A stretch of 64,000 bases of DNA from Gulosibacter macacae (GTDB lineage: Bacteria > Actinomycetota > Actinomycetes > Actinomycetales > Microbacteriaceae), in assembly GCF_003865375.1 (NCBI RefSeq), contig NZ_RQVS01000002.1:1-64000 (forward strand). Reading direction: 5' to 3'. Of the stretch, positions 1 to 8,470 are shown one piece after another. Position 1 is the first letter of the stretch, and the number at the start of each line of letters is the position of its first letter. The translations under genes and the position numbers were made by a program. The notes beneath the pieces are model-generated. The model ran no database searches and was not told where the DNA came from. It was given only the letters and a program-made list of their open reading frames with translations.

Positions 1-35
1 GATTCAGACCACACCTACACCCTCAAATGCGATGA

Positions 36-284
36 GCCGTTGAACTCGCCATCCCGAACAAACTTCTTCGCCTCAGAGCTGAAATGCAGCTCCCCGGAGA
101 AGCCTGGCTAGAGCTCGGAGTCGACCCCAGGTCGTCGGGTTCCCGCTACTGGCAGAAAGCCACCTTCTTCCCACAGGGGCTGGCAGGAAGACTCTATTGG
201 CTGAGCATGCTTCCGTTCCATGGGTTCATTTTTCGCAGTATGGCTCACCGAATCGTCTTGCAAGCAGAACAATTAGAGGAATAG
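36..284 (+). pseudogene. C-terminal fragment of a DUF2867-type protein
   Basis: Reading from base 36 gives about 82 residues that resemble the C-terminal DUF2867 domain found after an NAD-binding domain in SDR-like proteins. Recognisable pieces are LLRLRAEMQLPGEAWLE, TFFPQGLAGRLYW and LPFHGFIF. An in-frame TGA at 33-35 closes the frame just upstream, and neither other forward frame in bases 1-35 continues the domain. So this is either a decayed remnant or a gene frameshifted at the window edge. The first ATG in frame is at 84. It ends 36 bases before the stop of the next gene, which lies on the opposite strand. No function is expected from this piece alone. Confidence 0.6.
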
Positions 285-320
285 GTTCCATGGGCCAATG
301 CGCGGCGTAGAGGTTGTGGT

Positions 321-1217
321 CTAGAAGACTATCTCGTGAATCGCGTCCTCTGCCGTCGGGTGTATGAACTGGAAGCCGCTGTTCATAAGTACTTCCGGAG
401 AGACGCGCGCATCAGTGGTGAGAAGTGATTCGGTCGCATCTTTTCCCAACCCAATCCGCAACGCTGCCGTCGGGGTGGGCAGGAGGAACGGCCTATGCAG
501 CTTCCTGGCAAGCGCCCTTCCGATCTCTGCATTGGTTGCATGAACGGGGCCTGCAAGATTTACCGGTCCGGTAATCGTGTGCGCCAGGATGTGATTAATC
601 GCTCGAATCTCATCCTCCAATGAAATCCAAGGCCAGACCTGTTTCCCGCTTCCGAGCGGCCCGCCGAGACCGAGTCGTGTGAGCTGGATCATTGGGCGCA
701 ACACTCCTTGCGGGTGCAGGATCGGGGCGGTGCGTAAAAGAGTCACCCCTGTGGTTTCGTCCGCCCTGAGCGCTTCGGATTCCCATGCAGCGCACAACTG
801 GGCAAGAAATGTGTCGCCCACCGGTGACCGCTCCGTAAATTCGAAACCCGGCTTGGAGCCATAAAACCCGGTGGCCGAAGCAGAAATGAGCGAGGGAATA
901 GGTTCGCCATTCTGAGCCAAAGCCCGAATTGCTGTGACGATTGTGCGGGTCGCGTCAATTCGGGATCTCCAGAGCGTGTCTCGATACTTCGAGGTCCAGG
1001 GGAGATGGCCGACGCTTGCTCCGCCAAGTGAAACAATTGCACTTGCGTTGCGGAGAATATCCGGGTCAAGCTGCCCGGAGTCAGGATTCCAGCTGACCTC
1101 ATCAGCCGATTTCACGGGGCGCCTCACGAGCCGCACCACACGCTTTCCCTGGTCACGCAGATCAGCAGCCAGGGCGGTGCCCACTAAACCAGATGATCCC
1201 GCAATGATCACACTCAT
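321..1217 (-). CDS. TIGR01777 family NAD(P)-dependent epimerase
   Basis: About 298 residues. The N-terminus MSVIIAGSSGLVGTALA carries the glycine-rich Rossmann nucleotide-binding loop. Internal motifs NASAIVSLGGASV, SASATGFYG and the C-terminal segment (DUF1731-like) match the TIGR01777/YfcH group of atypical SDR epimerases, whose substrate is not established. I chose the ATG at 1217 because MSVII is the usual beginning; a GTG three codons upstream is possible. It is followed on the same strand by nothing recognisable and is preceded, 15 bases away, by the MarR regulator gene, so the two are probably one operon transcribed leftward. Confidence 0.8.
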   Translation of the reverse strand: MSVIIAGSSGLVGTALAADLRDQGKRVVRLVRRPVKSADEVSWNPDSGQLDPDILRNASAIVSLGGASVGHLPWTSKYRDTLWRSRIDATRTIVTAIRALAQNGEPIPSLISASATGFYGSKPGFEFTERSPVGDTFLAQLCAAWESEALRADETTGVTLLRTAPILHPQGVLRPMIQLTRLGLGGPLGSGKQVWPWISLEDEIRAINHILAHTITGPVNLAGPVHATNAEIGRALARKLHRPFLLPTPTAALRIGLGKDATESLLTTDARVSPEVLMNSGFQFIHPTAEDAIHEIVF

Positions 1218-1232
1218 GTCTTTCACCCGTTC

Positions 1233-1805
1233 TTAGTGTTGTTGGATAGCCCAGCGCTCAGTGGAGACATCAAGCTCGTTTGCCATATCGTTGATAAATC
1301 GTGCGACCACCTCGCGCTCTTGAGAAGTGAGCCGCGCCGCCGCATGAAATCGTTTTGCCTGCTGGCGACCCACTGTCTGCATGGCGGCTTCGTGCGTGTC
1401 AGGTGTGATAGCGAGCGCGACAGCTCGTCTGTCTTCTGGATGAATTGACCGCGTGATGTGACCGCCTCGTTCGAGACGGTCTAACAGTTTTGTTGTTGAA
1501 GCAGTCGAGATTTTCAGGTGGGTTGCCAACATTCCCGGGGTTGCTATCTTCTTTGAATTCGCTGTGACGATGAGAAAATGCAGAGCACGCATGTCATTCT
1601 GCCCAAGTTTCATGTAGGCCAATGAGGCCTCTGACAGGCGGTCCTCCGCATCGCGGAGCGCGCCGAGCGCTGCCATGATTTCTCCGATTTGTTGCATGGA
1701 TTCTTGATCCATTTCGGAGCGATCGATGATCCTGCTTTCAGGGTCATTCGCTTCGACAACGAAGAGGCACGGGCTCTCTTCTGGCGTTGAACTGGCACCG
1801 GTCAT
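1233..1805 (-). CDS. MarR family transcriptional regulator
   Basis: 190 residues with a winged helix-turn-helix in the middle (MLATHLKISTASTTKLLDRLERGGHITRSIHPEDRRAV, residues about 100-140, with the typical beta-wing). The first 35 residues are an extra acidic tail, so an internal start at one of several Met codons is possible. It is transcribed divergently from the MMPL exporter gene, and the shared intergenic region holds a near-perfect dyad at 1829-1848. The usual arrangement in this family is that the MarR protein represses its own gene and a neighbouring efflux pump until a small ligand binds; that role is inferred here. Confidence 0.85.
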   Translation of the reverse strand: MTGASSTPEESPCLFVVEANDPESRIIDRSEMDQESMQQIGEIMAALGALRDAEDRLSEASLAYMKLGQNDMRALHFLIVTANSKKIATPGMLATHLKISTASTTKLLDRLERGGHITRSIHPEDRRAVALAITPDTHEAAMQTVGRQQAKRFHAAARLTSQEREVVARFINDMANELDVSTERWAIQQH

Positions 1806-1828
1806 GGTGTTATATTAGCCGATATCAG

Positions 1829-1848
1829 TTATTTACCAAGGTGAATAA
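1829..1848. promoter_or_regulatory. Probable MarR operator
   Basis: TTATTTACC and GGTGAATAA flank two A residues, matching as an inverted repeat at 8 of 9 positions. The dyad sits between the divergent MarR and MMPL genes, 24 bases from the MarR start. Position and length fit a MarR-type operator; binding is inferred. Confidence 0.55.
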
Positions 1849-1878
1849 ATTACCTTTGCTAGGCAAAAGGGAAGCGCC

Positions 1879-4065
1879 ATAAATCCACGTGCAGCACAAC
1901 CGCTGACAGAATCAAAAGAAGCTCGACCGAGAGTTCGCCGTTGGGCACGAGTACTGACTCCGGCGATCCTGATTCTGCTGTGGGTGGGTGCTGGCAGCGT
2001 GGGTGGCCCATATTTTGGCAAAGTTGATGAGGTCTCATCAAATGACCAGACTGCGTATTTGCCTAGTTCGGCTGACGCCACCCAGGTGCAAGAACGACTT
2101 GCTGATTTCCGCGATTCCGAGGCAATTCCCGCGGTCGTGGTGGTCGCAAGTGAAAAAGTGCTCACGCCCGAACAGCTCTCTCAACTCAGCGATGCGGTCG
2201 CATCGCTCCCCAAAACCGTGCCAGGCGTGTCCTCAGAGGTGTCTCCGCTTATTCCGTCCGAAGACGGTAAGGCCGCTCAAACCTTTGTGCCTATTGACGG
2301 GAAGGATGGGATTCGCGAAGCAACGACCGGAATCGGTGAGCAGTTGCGAGCTGTGGCTCCCGAGGGCGTTCAAGTGTATGTCACCGGTCCCGCTGGGTTC
2401 ACCGCTGATCTCGTGAACGCCTTTTCAGGGATTGACGGACTCCTGCTCGGTGTTGCGCTGCTCGCCGTGTTCATCATCCTCATCATTGTGTACCGTTCCC
2501 TGCTCTTACCTGTAGCGGTGCTGACGACAAGTTTGATGGCGCTGACCGTTGCGCTGCTTGCGAATTGGTGGCTCGCAAAATGGGGGCTCTTCATGCTCTC
2601 TGGTCAGACTCAAGGCATTCTCTTCATTCTCGTGATCGGTGCAGCAACCGACTACTCCTTGCTATATGTGTCTCGGTTTCGTGAGGAGTTGCGAAAGACA
2701 AAGGATCGCGGCACTGCGACCCGGCAGGCCCTTCGTGGTTCGTTCGAACCAATCCTCGCCTCGGGAGGCACCGTAATCGCCGGGCTGCTGTGTCTACTGC
2801 TTTCAGATCTCAAGTCCAATAGTTCACTCGGTCCCGTCGCTGCTGTGGGAATTCTTTTTGCGATGCTTGCAGCCCTCACGCTGCTGCCCGCCATCCTTTT
2901 CGCATTCGGTCGTGCCGCTTTTTGGCCTAAGCGCCCACACTTTGAACCTGAGGTTGTTGCGGCAGAGCATGGAATGCCAGTGGGCATGTGGGCCCGGCTC
3001 GCCAACTTTATTCGCACTCATCCACGACCCATTTGGGTAGTTACTGTCGTGGTGCTCGCCGTGGGCGTGTTGGGTGCGAGCCAGCTCAACGCATCGGGAG
3101 TGCCTCAGTCAGGCTTGGTGCTCGGAGCCAGTGAGGCCCGTGATGGCCAGAAGGTACTCGGTGAGCATTTCCCCGGCGGTTCGGGAAGCCCCATGTATGT
3201 CCTCGCTCCCGAGGCTGCTCTCCAGCAGACCGGCAAAACGTTGATCGGCATCACTGGTGTTGACAGTGTCTCGGTGGTATCGGCAGATTCACCGAGCGGC
3301 ACCGCCCTGGTCACCACAGGCGGACTGCAGGCGTTTGGCCCTCCCGGAACTCCCGCGCCGGAGCCCACGGTTTCGCACGGAGAAGTACTGCTACAGGCAA
3401 CGCTCAGCGACGCAGCAGATTCTGAGGCCGCGGAGCAGGTTGTGCGCATCACCCGTGGAGAGCTTTCGGGTAGCGGCGCGATCGTAGGCGGCGTGACGGC
3501 AACCGCAGTTGACACGAATGACGCGTCGATTCATGACCGCACGCTCATCATTCCCGTGGTGCTGCTGGTGATCCTGCTGATTTTGATGTTGCTGCTTCGG
3601 TCGATTGTTGCGCCGCTGATTCTTATCGCGACAACCGTACTGTCTTTCGGTACTGCGCTTGGGGTCGCCGCGTTGATGTTCAATCACGTCTTTAACTTTC
3701 CTGGCGTCGACCCGGCCGTGCCACTCTATGGGTTCGTGTTCCTTATCGCACTCGGCATTGATTACAACATATTCCTGATGACTCGGGTGCGCGAAGAATC
3801 AGTTGCGCACGGCACCCGAGAGGGCATTTCGCGCGGTCTCGCCATCACGGGCGGCGTGATCACCTCCGCCGGTCTCGTACTCGCGGCAACGTTTGCGGCT
3901 CTTGCGGTCATCCCAATTCTGTTCCTCGCGCAGATCGCATTCATCGTGGCGTTTGGTGTGTTGCTTGACACCTTTATTGTGCGATCGCTACTCGTTCCTG
4001 CGCTCGCAACAGATATCGGCCGCAAAATCTGGTGGCCCTCAAAACTCGGAAAAGGTGAAATGTAG
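1879..4065 (+). CDS. MMPL family transporter (RND-like exporter)
   Basis: About 728 residues from the proposed start. Two repeats each hold a periplasmic domain followed by a bundle of membrane helices (residues about 185-350 and 530-720), with conserved ATDYSLLYVSRFREE and LGIDYNIFLMTRVREE segments typical of MMPL proteins. The family exports lipids or drugs using the proton gradient. The first transmembrane segment (RVLTPAILILLWVGAG) begins before the first normal start codon in frame, GTG 1984, which would cut it off. An ATA at 1879, six bases after AAGGGA, gives a complete protein; ATT 1849 after AAGGTGA is another option. The frame is closed by TAA at 1846. Likely controlled by the divergent MarR protein. 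Confidence 0.85.
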   Translation: MNPRAAQPLTESKEARPRVRRWARVLTPAILILLWVGAGSVGGPYFGKVDEVSSNDQTAYLPSSADATQVQERLADFRDSEAIPAVVVVASEKVLTPEQLSQLSDAVASLPKTVPGVSSEVSPLIPSEDGKAAQTFVPIDGKDGIREATTGIGEQLRAVAPEGVQVYVTGPAGFTADLVNAFSGIDGLLLGVALLAVFIILIIVYRSLLLPVAVLTTSLMALTVALLANWWLAKWGLFMLSGQTQGILFILVIGAATDYSLLYVSRFREELRKTKDRGTATRQALRGSFEPILASGGTVIAGLLCLLLSDLKSNSSLGPVAAVGILFAMLAALTLLPAILFAFGRAAFWPKRPHFEPEVVAAEHGMPVGMWARLANFIRTHPRPIWVVTVVVLAVGVLGASQLNASGVPQSGLVLGASEARDGQKVLGEHFPGGSGSPMYVLAPEAALQQTGKTLIGITGVDSVSVVSADSPSGTALVTTGGLQAFGPPGTPAPEPTVSHGEVLLQATLSDAADSEAAEQVVRITRGELSGSGAIVGGVTATAVDTNDASIHDRTLIIPVVLLVILLILMLLLRSIVAPLILIATTVLSFGTALGVAALMFNHVFNFPGVDPAVPLYGFVFLIALGIDYNIFLMTRVREESVAHGTREGISRGLAITGGVITSAGLVLAATFAALAVIPILFLAQIAFIVAFGVLLDTFIVRSLLVPALATDIGRKIWWPSKLGKGEM

Positions 4066-4369
4066 AAGTGGTTTCAACGCCTCACAGGCATGTAGTGAGT
4101 GGGAGCTGGGGAAGAATCCTGAACTCGAAGGTTCGACCGACGTTGGGAGATGCGATCCGTGCCGCCTATCTGGACAACGGGGTCGGGCCGTTACCTCGCG
4201 AATGCAAGCGCGTTTCATATGCTAACTCATGTGCTAGCGACCCCGCTAGGTCGTGAAGAACAGTGCATTTACCCACAGGTAGGTTGCACCGAAATGTTGG
4301 AATCGTGAGGCAGAACGACTGTTCATGATTCCATGTGCGAAGGGGACGGAACAGTTCGAGTCCACGATG
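4066..4369. other. Non-coding stretch left of integrase module
   Basis: About 300 bases with no gene I can support. A short open frame (4068-4256) follows the MMPL stop but resembles nothing known to me. A small inverted repeat, CTAGCG/CGCTAG, sits near 4230-4250. The left end of the integrative module should lie in or near here, but I could not find a matching attachment-site repeat. Confidence 0.4.
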
Positions 4370-5059
4370 CTACCCAGCACGGCCGCGACGCCCGGGCGGG
4401 AGCAGTCCGCGGCTGCGGGCCTTAGCGACCCAGCCCTGCGCCGTGCTGAGTGCGACACCGTTGATGTCAGCCATTGTCGCTGACGGGTTCTCGTCGCCTT
4501 GCCCTGAGAGCTTGCCGTGCTGCAAGGCGACGAGTTCGTAGAAGTCGGGCACCTGCTTGGGGTTACCGAGTGGCTTCAATAGTTCCCTGTCGCTGATCTT
4601 AAGGCCGCTCGGGAGCACAACCTTGTTGCCAGTCACGGTAGCAACGCGCTTCATCGCGAAGAGACGCTTGTTAATCGCGGCCTCGATCTTCGCTGTCGGG
4701 AGTTCACGTAGCAGATGGCTCGTGATAGGGTCGCCCGGTCGCCACGGCAGATAGATCACTCCCGTGATGCGCACTTCCTCGGGGGTCGCATAGAGCTGGC
4801 GCTGCAAACGGATCATCACCCGCGTAGCGGTGGCCTCATGCTCAATGTAGCGCCAGCGACCATCAGCGGCTTCGTTCTGCTCCGAGTTGGCATTGCTCGC
4901 CTGGTCGTCATAGCCGAGCACGCGATCTATCTCGTCACTGGTATCGTCGGCACGTTCTCCGGGGAACCGAGCAGCGAGGTGCCAGCCAGCTGGCAGATCG
5001 GCCTGCGCGATCAGGCCATCTGCGGTCTGATCCCAGGGGCGGGGCGTCGGAAGTGCCAT
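4370..5059 (-). CDS. Unknown protein of an integrase module
   Basis: About 229 residues, no membrane segments or signal peptide. I do not recognise a named family, but proteins of this look commonly sit divergently next to an excisionase and integrase in actinobacterial mini-elements. The C-terminal part (SATMADINGVALSTAQGWVAKARSRGLLPP, residues about 195-225) reads like a helix-turn-helix ending in a basic tail, so DNA binding is plausible. The N-terminal two thirds contains a hydrophilic region with ITGVIYLPWRPGDP. ATG 5059 is used; GTG 5065 is equally possible. It is transcribed away from the excisionase-like gene. Confidence 0.6.
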   Translation of the reverse strand: MALPTPRPWDQTADGLIAQADLPAGWHLAARFPGERADDTSDEIDRVLGYDDQASNANSEQNEAADGRWRYIEHEATATRVMIRLQRQLYATPEEVRITGVIYLPWRPGDPITSHLLRELPTAKIEAAINKRLFAMKRVATVTGNKVVLPSGLKISDRELLKPLGNPKQVPDFYELVALQHGKLSGQGDENPSATMADINGVALSTAQGWVAKARSRGLLPPGRRGRAG

Positions 5060-5192
5060 GTGCACCAGTCTAGCGAACTAACCCGCTTGTCTCATGTAGT
5101 TGCGATTACGTGTTGTTTGTGTTTCAGTATCAGGTATTCGCAATAACGCTAGATCCTGGCGACACTCGACCGCCCCGGCGAAAGGAATGGGC

Positions 5193-5390
5193 ATGACCGA
5201 GGCAACGACGCAGACCGACTACCTCACACGCGCCGAAGCTGCCGCTCGCTGCCGGGTGCCACTGCCAACGTTCGACAAGCTGCGTCGCGACGGACTGATC
5301 CCGGAGCCGGATGCCGAGGTGGGCAAGCACAAGCTCTGGCGCGCAGACACCATCGAAGAGTTCCTCGAAGTCGGCGGAACGAGACGCTGA
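5193..5390 (+). CDS. Excisionase-like helix-turn-helix protein
   Basis: 65 residues, a MerR/Xis-type winged helix: TRAEAAARCRVPLPTFDKLR forms the helix-turn-helix and GKHKLWRADTIEEFL the wing and last helix. Small proteins like this act as excisionases or recombination directionality factors for tyrosine integrases. ATG 5193 is preceded at six bases by GAAAGGA, which decides it over the ATG at 5187. Its stop overlaps the integrase start (TGATG at 5388-5392), so the two are translationally coupled. Confidence 0.75.
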   Translation: MTEATTQTDYLTRAEAAARCRVPLPTFDKLRRDGLIPEPDAEVGKHKLWRADTIEEFLEVGGTRR

Positions 5391-6703
5391 TGGCCGGGCG
5401 TCCGTCAAACACTTCCCCGGCTCGGGTCGATCCGAACACAGGTCGCCCGCTGCCCGAGGGGATACGGTGGCGGGCGAATCGCAAACGGTATCAGATACGT
5501 GTGACGGTGACCGACCTTGCCGGGAATAAGCAGCATCGTTCTCGTATGCTCCTTACGCTCGCGGAAGCGAAGCGCGAGCTGGCAAAAGAGGTCGCTGGTC
5601 GCAACCCGAACGCGGGCATGACGCTCACGCAATGGCACGAGCGATACTGGCCCGCTGTCGCAGCGTCAGTGCGGATTGGAACTGCGCGCGGCTACGACGT
5701 GTCGTGGCGCAAGCGGGTTCAGCCGACGCTCGGCGACAAGAAGCTCGAAGAGATCACCTCGCCACTCATCGAGTCGGCGATGGTGGCGTGGGCGGGGTCT
5801 CCGTCGATCAAGGTAGATTCGCTTGCCGTGCTCAGCCGCCTGCTCGACGGTGCACGCCGAGCAAGGATCATCGACTACAACCCGGCACGAGAAGTGAAGC
5901 GCCCGAACCAGGACACCTCCACTTCCCCAACCTCGCGGGCACTCAACGTGCAGCAGATCAGGAGACTGCTCGAACTCATCCCAAAGGGCGTGTACCGGAG
6001 TTACGCGGCAGCGCTCGTATTCACGGGGATGCGCGCTGGCGAGGCAACCGCGCAGCGGGTGCGCGACGCCGACCTGGAGCAGAACATCCTCCGCATCAGC
6101 CGCAGCTTCTCCCCCGGCATGAACGGCGAACTGGTCGAACAAAGCCCCAAGAGCCATAAGGAGCGGGAAGCCCCGATTACGAATCAACTCCTTCCGTTTG
6201 TCATCGCGGCGGTCGAGGGTAAGGAACCAGATGACCTGTTGTGGGCTGGACAGAACGGTGGCAGACTCACCGCACGTAACTTCCGCCGCGCTGTCGATTG
6301 GGAGAAAATCAAGCAAGAACTTCGCCGCCCCGATCTGCGGGTGCACGATCTCCGGCACACCTTCGCCACGATCCTCTTCGACGCAGGAGCCTCTGCACCT
6401 GACGTGCAAGCCGTACTCGGGCATTCCAGCCTGCAAGTCACCGAACGCTATTCACGCGCACGCGAGGGTGTCGCTCGGCGGGCCGGGTCGGTGCTCGACG
6501 AGCTCTTCGAGCCCGACAAGCCGAAGTCGAAGAAGAACACCAAGAAGAGCAGCACGACGAACGGCGCAAAGAAGTCGCGGCGCTCGTCTGCGAGCCCGAA
6601 CCTTGCCGACTCGTTCAGCAACCCGTTCGAAAGCGCTGACTACAGCACGGGCCGCGAAAATGGCCCAGGAATGGCCCAAGGTCGCGGCGGGCTCGGCTTG
6701 TAA
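5390..6703 (+). CDS. Tyrosine recombinase / site-specific integrase
   Basis: 437 residues. An N-terminal AP2-like arm-binding region (GIRWRANRKRYQIRVTV), a SAM-like core-binding domain around residues 75-165, and a C-terminal catalytic domain. Catalytic residues are visible: the first Arg in FTGMRAGEA, HDLRHTFAT (His-x-x-Arg), the GH of LGHSS, and the Tyr of TERYSRA. The last 70 residues are lysine/serine-rich low complexity. It ends just before a small hairpin and then an insertion sequence. With its two neighbours it forms the core of a small integrative element next to a tRNA operon; the attachment sites were not identified. Confidence 0.88.
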   Translation: MAGRPSNTSPARVDPNTGRPLPEGIRWRANRKRYQIRVTVTDLAGNKQHRSRMLLTLAEAKRELAKEVAGRNPNAGMTLTQWHERYWPAVAASVRIGTARGYDVSWRKRVQPTLGDKKLEEITSPLIESAMVAWAGSPSIKVDSLAVLSRLLDGARRARIIDYNPAREVKRPNQDTSTSPTSRALNVQQIRRLLELIPKGVYRSYAAALVFTGMRAGEATAQRVRDADLEQNILRISRSFSPGMNGELVEQSPKSHKEREAPITNQLLPFVIAAVEGKEPDDLLWAGQNGGRLTARNFRRAVDWEKIKQELRRPDLRVHDLRHTFATILFDAGASAPDVQAVLGHSSLQVTERYSRAREGVARRAGSVLDELFEPDKPKSKKNTKKSSTTNGAKKSRRSSASPNLADSFSNPFESADYSTGRENGPGMAQGRGGLGL

Positions 6704-6715
6704 GGACCACGATAG

Positions 6716-6737
6716 ATCCTGCGACTTCGCGCAGGAT
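6716..6737 (+). terminator. Hairpin after integrase
   Basis: ATCCTGCG and CGCAGGAT form an 8-bp perfect stem 12 bases after the integrase stop. There is no T-run, so it may be a weak terminator or part of an attachment region. Confidence 0.35.
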
Positions 6738-6781
6738 GACGGCGGGGCGGCGCAAGACGACGCTAGAGCGACGCAGACCGG

Positions 6782-8039
6782 GGGTTATAGGCCAAAAAGT
6801 GTGTATAGAAGGATCGTTCTCCCGCACCAGCGCGCCGAACACGCCCTAACCTCTTACTCCGGCACCCTTGACCGTGCCGAACCCGACCAACACCAGCACC
6901 TGTCTGCTATGCGCAACCCGACTCGTGAAAAACGGGACCACCAGCGCCGGTACTCAACGCTGGCGCTGCCCCCGCTGCGGGGCTTCCAGCACTCGCCGAC
7001 GCCCCGACCTCACCCGCAGACACGAGCTCGACCGGTTCCTTGACTGGCTCACCAGCAAACACGCCCAATCCGAGTTGCCCGGCACCAGCGCCCGCACCTT
7101 CCGCCGCACCACCGCCTGGTGCTGGCAGATAGTGCCCCGCCTCGGGCCCGTGGAAACCCGCCACCACCACATCCTCCTCGACGGCATCTACCTCGGCACC
7201 TGGTGCCTGCTCATCGCCACCACCGCCGGACCCCAAGGCCTCGGCCACGTGCTCGCCTGGCAATGGTGCGCCACCGAATCCCACGCCGCCTGGTCCGCGC
7301 TCCTGGAACGAATCCCCGCCCCAACTGTCGCCGTCTGCGACGGCGGCACCGGACTGCACTCCGCACTCCGCCGACACTGGCCCACCACCCGGGTACAACG
7401 GTGCATCTTCCACGTCCAACTGGGCACCCGACGCCACCTCACCCGCAACCCCCGCACCGATCCCGGCCGACGGCTGCTGCAACTCAGCCGGGCACTGTCC
7501 GACATCCACGACATCGACGCGGCCATCACGTGGCAACAACACCTCGATACCTGGTGGCAAGCGCACGGACACCTCACCAAGGAACGCACCTACCACCGGC
7601 ACTCCGGCCAGTGGTGGTACACCCACGACCGGCTCCGCAAAGCCTGGCACCTGCTCCACCGCCTCAACCAGCAAGGCGTCCTGTTCACCTATCTCGAGCA
7701 CGGCAACGCGCGCACGACCAGCGCGCTAGAAGGCGGGATCAACTCCGGTATCCGTGACCTGCTCCGCCGCCACCGCGGCATGCCCGAGGCCCACCTCCGA
7801 CGGGCCGCCGAATGGTTCCTCACCCTCAAAGAACTCCCACGCGACCAGGTCTACGACCTTATCCCGCGCGTGGAACCCGCACCGGCCCCAATGGAACAGC
7901 CGACGAGGTGGTCGGACCGGTGTCCTACGACACCGCCCTCACCGCGGACGAAGGGCTCTGGGCCCGCGCGGGATGGGCCGGACGTAGCCAACGCGACTAG
8001 ACACACCCGACGCTATACACACTTTTTGGCCTATAAGCC
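6782..8039 (+). mobile_element. IS256/IS1249-type insertion sequence
   Basis: About 1.26 kb bounded by 27-bp inverted repeats that differ at one base: the inner part TTATAGGCCAAAAAGTGTG appears at 6785-6803 and inverted at 8018-8036. One transposase gene lies between them. The flanks share only ACCGG directly outside each end, not a clean 8-bp duplication. It lies between the integrase and the tRNA operon terminator. Confidence 0.85.
6868..8000 (+). pseudogene. IS1249-like transposase, frameshifted near the C-terminus
   Basis: About 377 residues if the frame is repaired. The N-terminus has a zinc-ribbon (CLLCATRLVKNG then CPRCG) and the body has the DDE-type core of the mutator/IS256 group: the Asp of ILLDGIYLG, the Asp of VAVCDGGTGL and the Glu of SALEGGINS. 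In the starting frame the protein would run through the right inverted repeat and stop only at 8067 in flanking DNA. From about 7886 the -1 frame gives a natural-looking end (SYDTALTADEGLWARAGWAG) stopping at 7998-8000, inside the element. So either one base was gained at CCCCAA (7886-7891) or ribosomes slip there. TTG 6868 or GTG 6874 could start it. Confidence 0.75.
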
Positions 8040-8057
8040 AGAACCGGCGTCTCACCA

Positions 8058-8102
8058 GGAAAAATAAAGGAACCCCCACGAGTAGAAGCCTCATGGGGGT
8101 TC
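8058..8102 (-). terminator. Terminator of the tRNA operon
   Basis: GAACCCCCACGAG (8070-8082) pairs with CTCATGGGGGTTC (8090-8102) with one wobble. On the minus strand the stem is followed by TTTATTTTT. It lies 25 bases past the tRNA-Phe gene in the direction of transcription. Confidence 0.8.
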
Positions 8103-8126
8103 AGTAATGGCATAATGACCACTACG

Positions 8127-8199
8127 TGGCTCCGACGGGCGTCGATCCCGTGACCTTTCGATTTTCAGTCGAACGCTCTACCAACTGAGCTACAGAGCC
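8127..8199 (-). tRNA. tRNA-Phe (GAA)
   Basis: 73 bases. The acceptor arms GGCTCTG/CGGAGCC pair with one wobble, the D arm is AGCTCAGTTGGTAGAGC, and the anticodon loop CTGAAAA carries GAA between TCGA stems. The T loop has the GGATCGACGCCC form. No encoded CCA. It is the last gene of a three-tRNA operon. Confidence 0.93.
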
Positions 8200-8270
8200 G
8201 AGTCACGATTGCCGTCGAAACATCATCGTGTCTCTAGTGAGAATGCCCTCCGGAGAGGGCATTGCACTCG

Positions 8271-8344
8271 CGACCCTGACGGGACTTGAACCCGCGACCT
8301 CCGCCGTGACAGGGCGGCACGCTAACCAACTGCGCTACAGGGCC
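8271..8344 (-). tRNA. tRNA-Asp (GTC)
   Basis: 74 bases. Acceptor GGCCCTG/CAGGGTC, anticodon stem CCGCC/GGCGG around loop CTGTCAC (anticodon GTC), T arm GCGGGTTCAAGTCCCGT. Middle gene of the operon; 71 bases separate it from tRNA-Phe. Confidence 0.94.
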
Positions 8345-8397
8345 ATATTAAATTACAGACGATCCACTCTAACAGTCCTCGGAAGCATTCGCCACCG

Positions 8398-8470
8398 TGA
8401 CCCCAACGGGATTCGAACCCGTGTTGCCGGCGTGAAAGGCCAGTGTCCTAGGCCACTAGACGATGGGGCC
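8398..8470 (-). tRNA. tRNA-Glu (TTC)
   Basis: 73 bases. Acceptor GGCCCCA/TGGGGTC, anticodon loop CTTTCAC (anticodon TTC), T arm ACGGGTTCGAATCCCGT. First gene of the operon, transcribed leftward. Confidence 0.94.

Noticed and set aside
6774-8047. 8-bp target duplication of the IS256/IS1249 element
   Set aside because: The flanks CAGACCGG and AGAACCGG agree only in the last five bases; I could not support a true duplication.
8127-8199. Integration of the mini-element into the tRNA-Phe 3' end
   Set aside because: The tRNA terminator lies between, and I found no copy of the tRNA end near 4066-4370.
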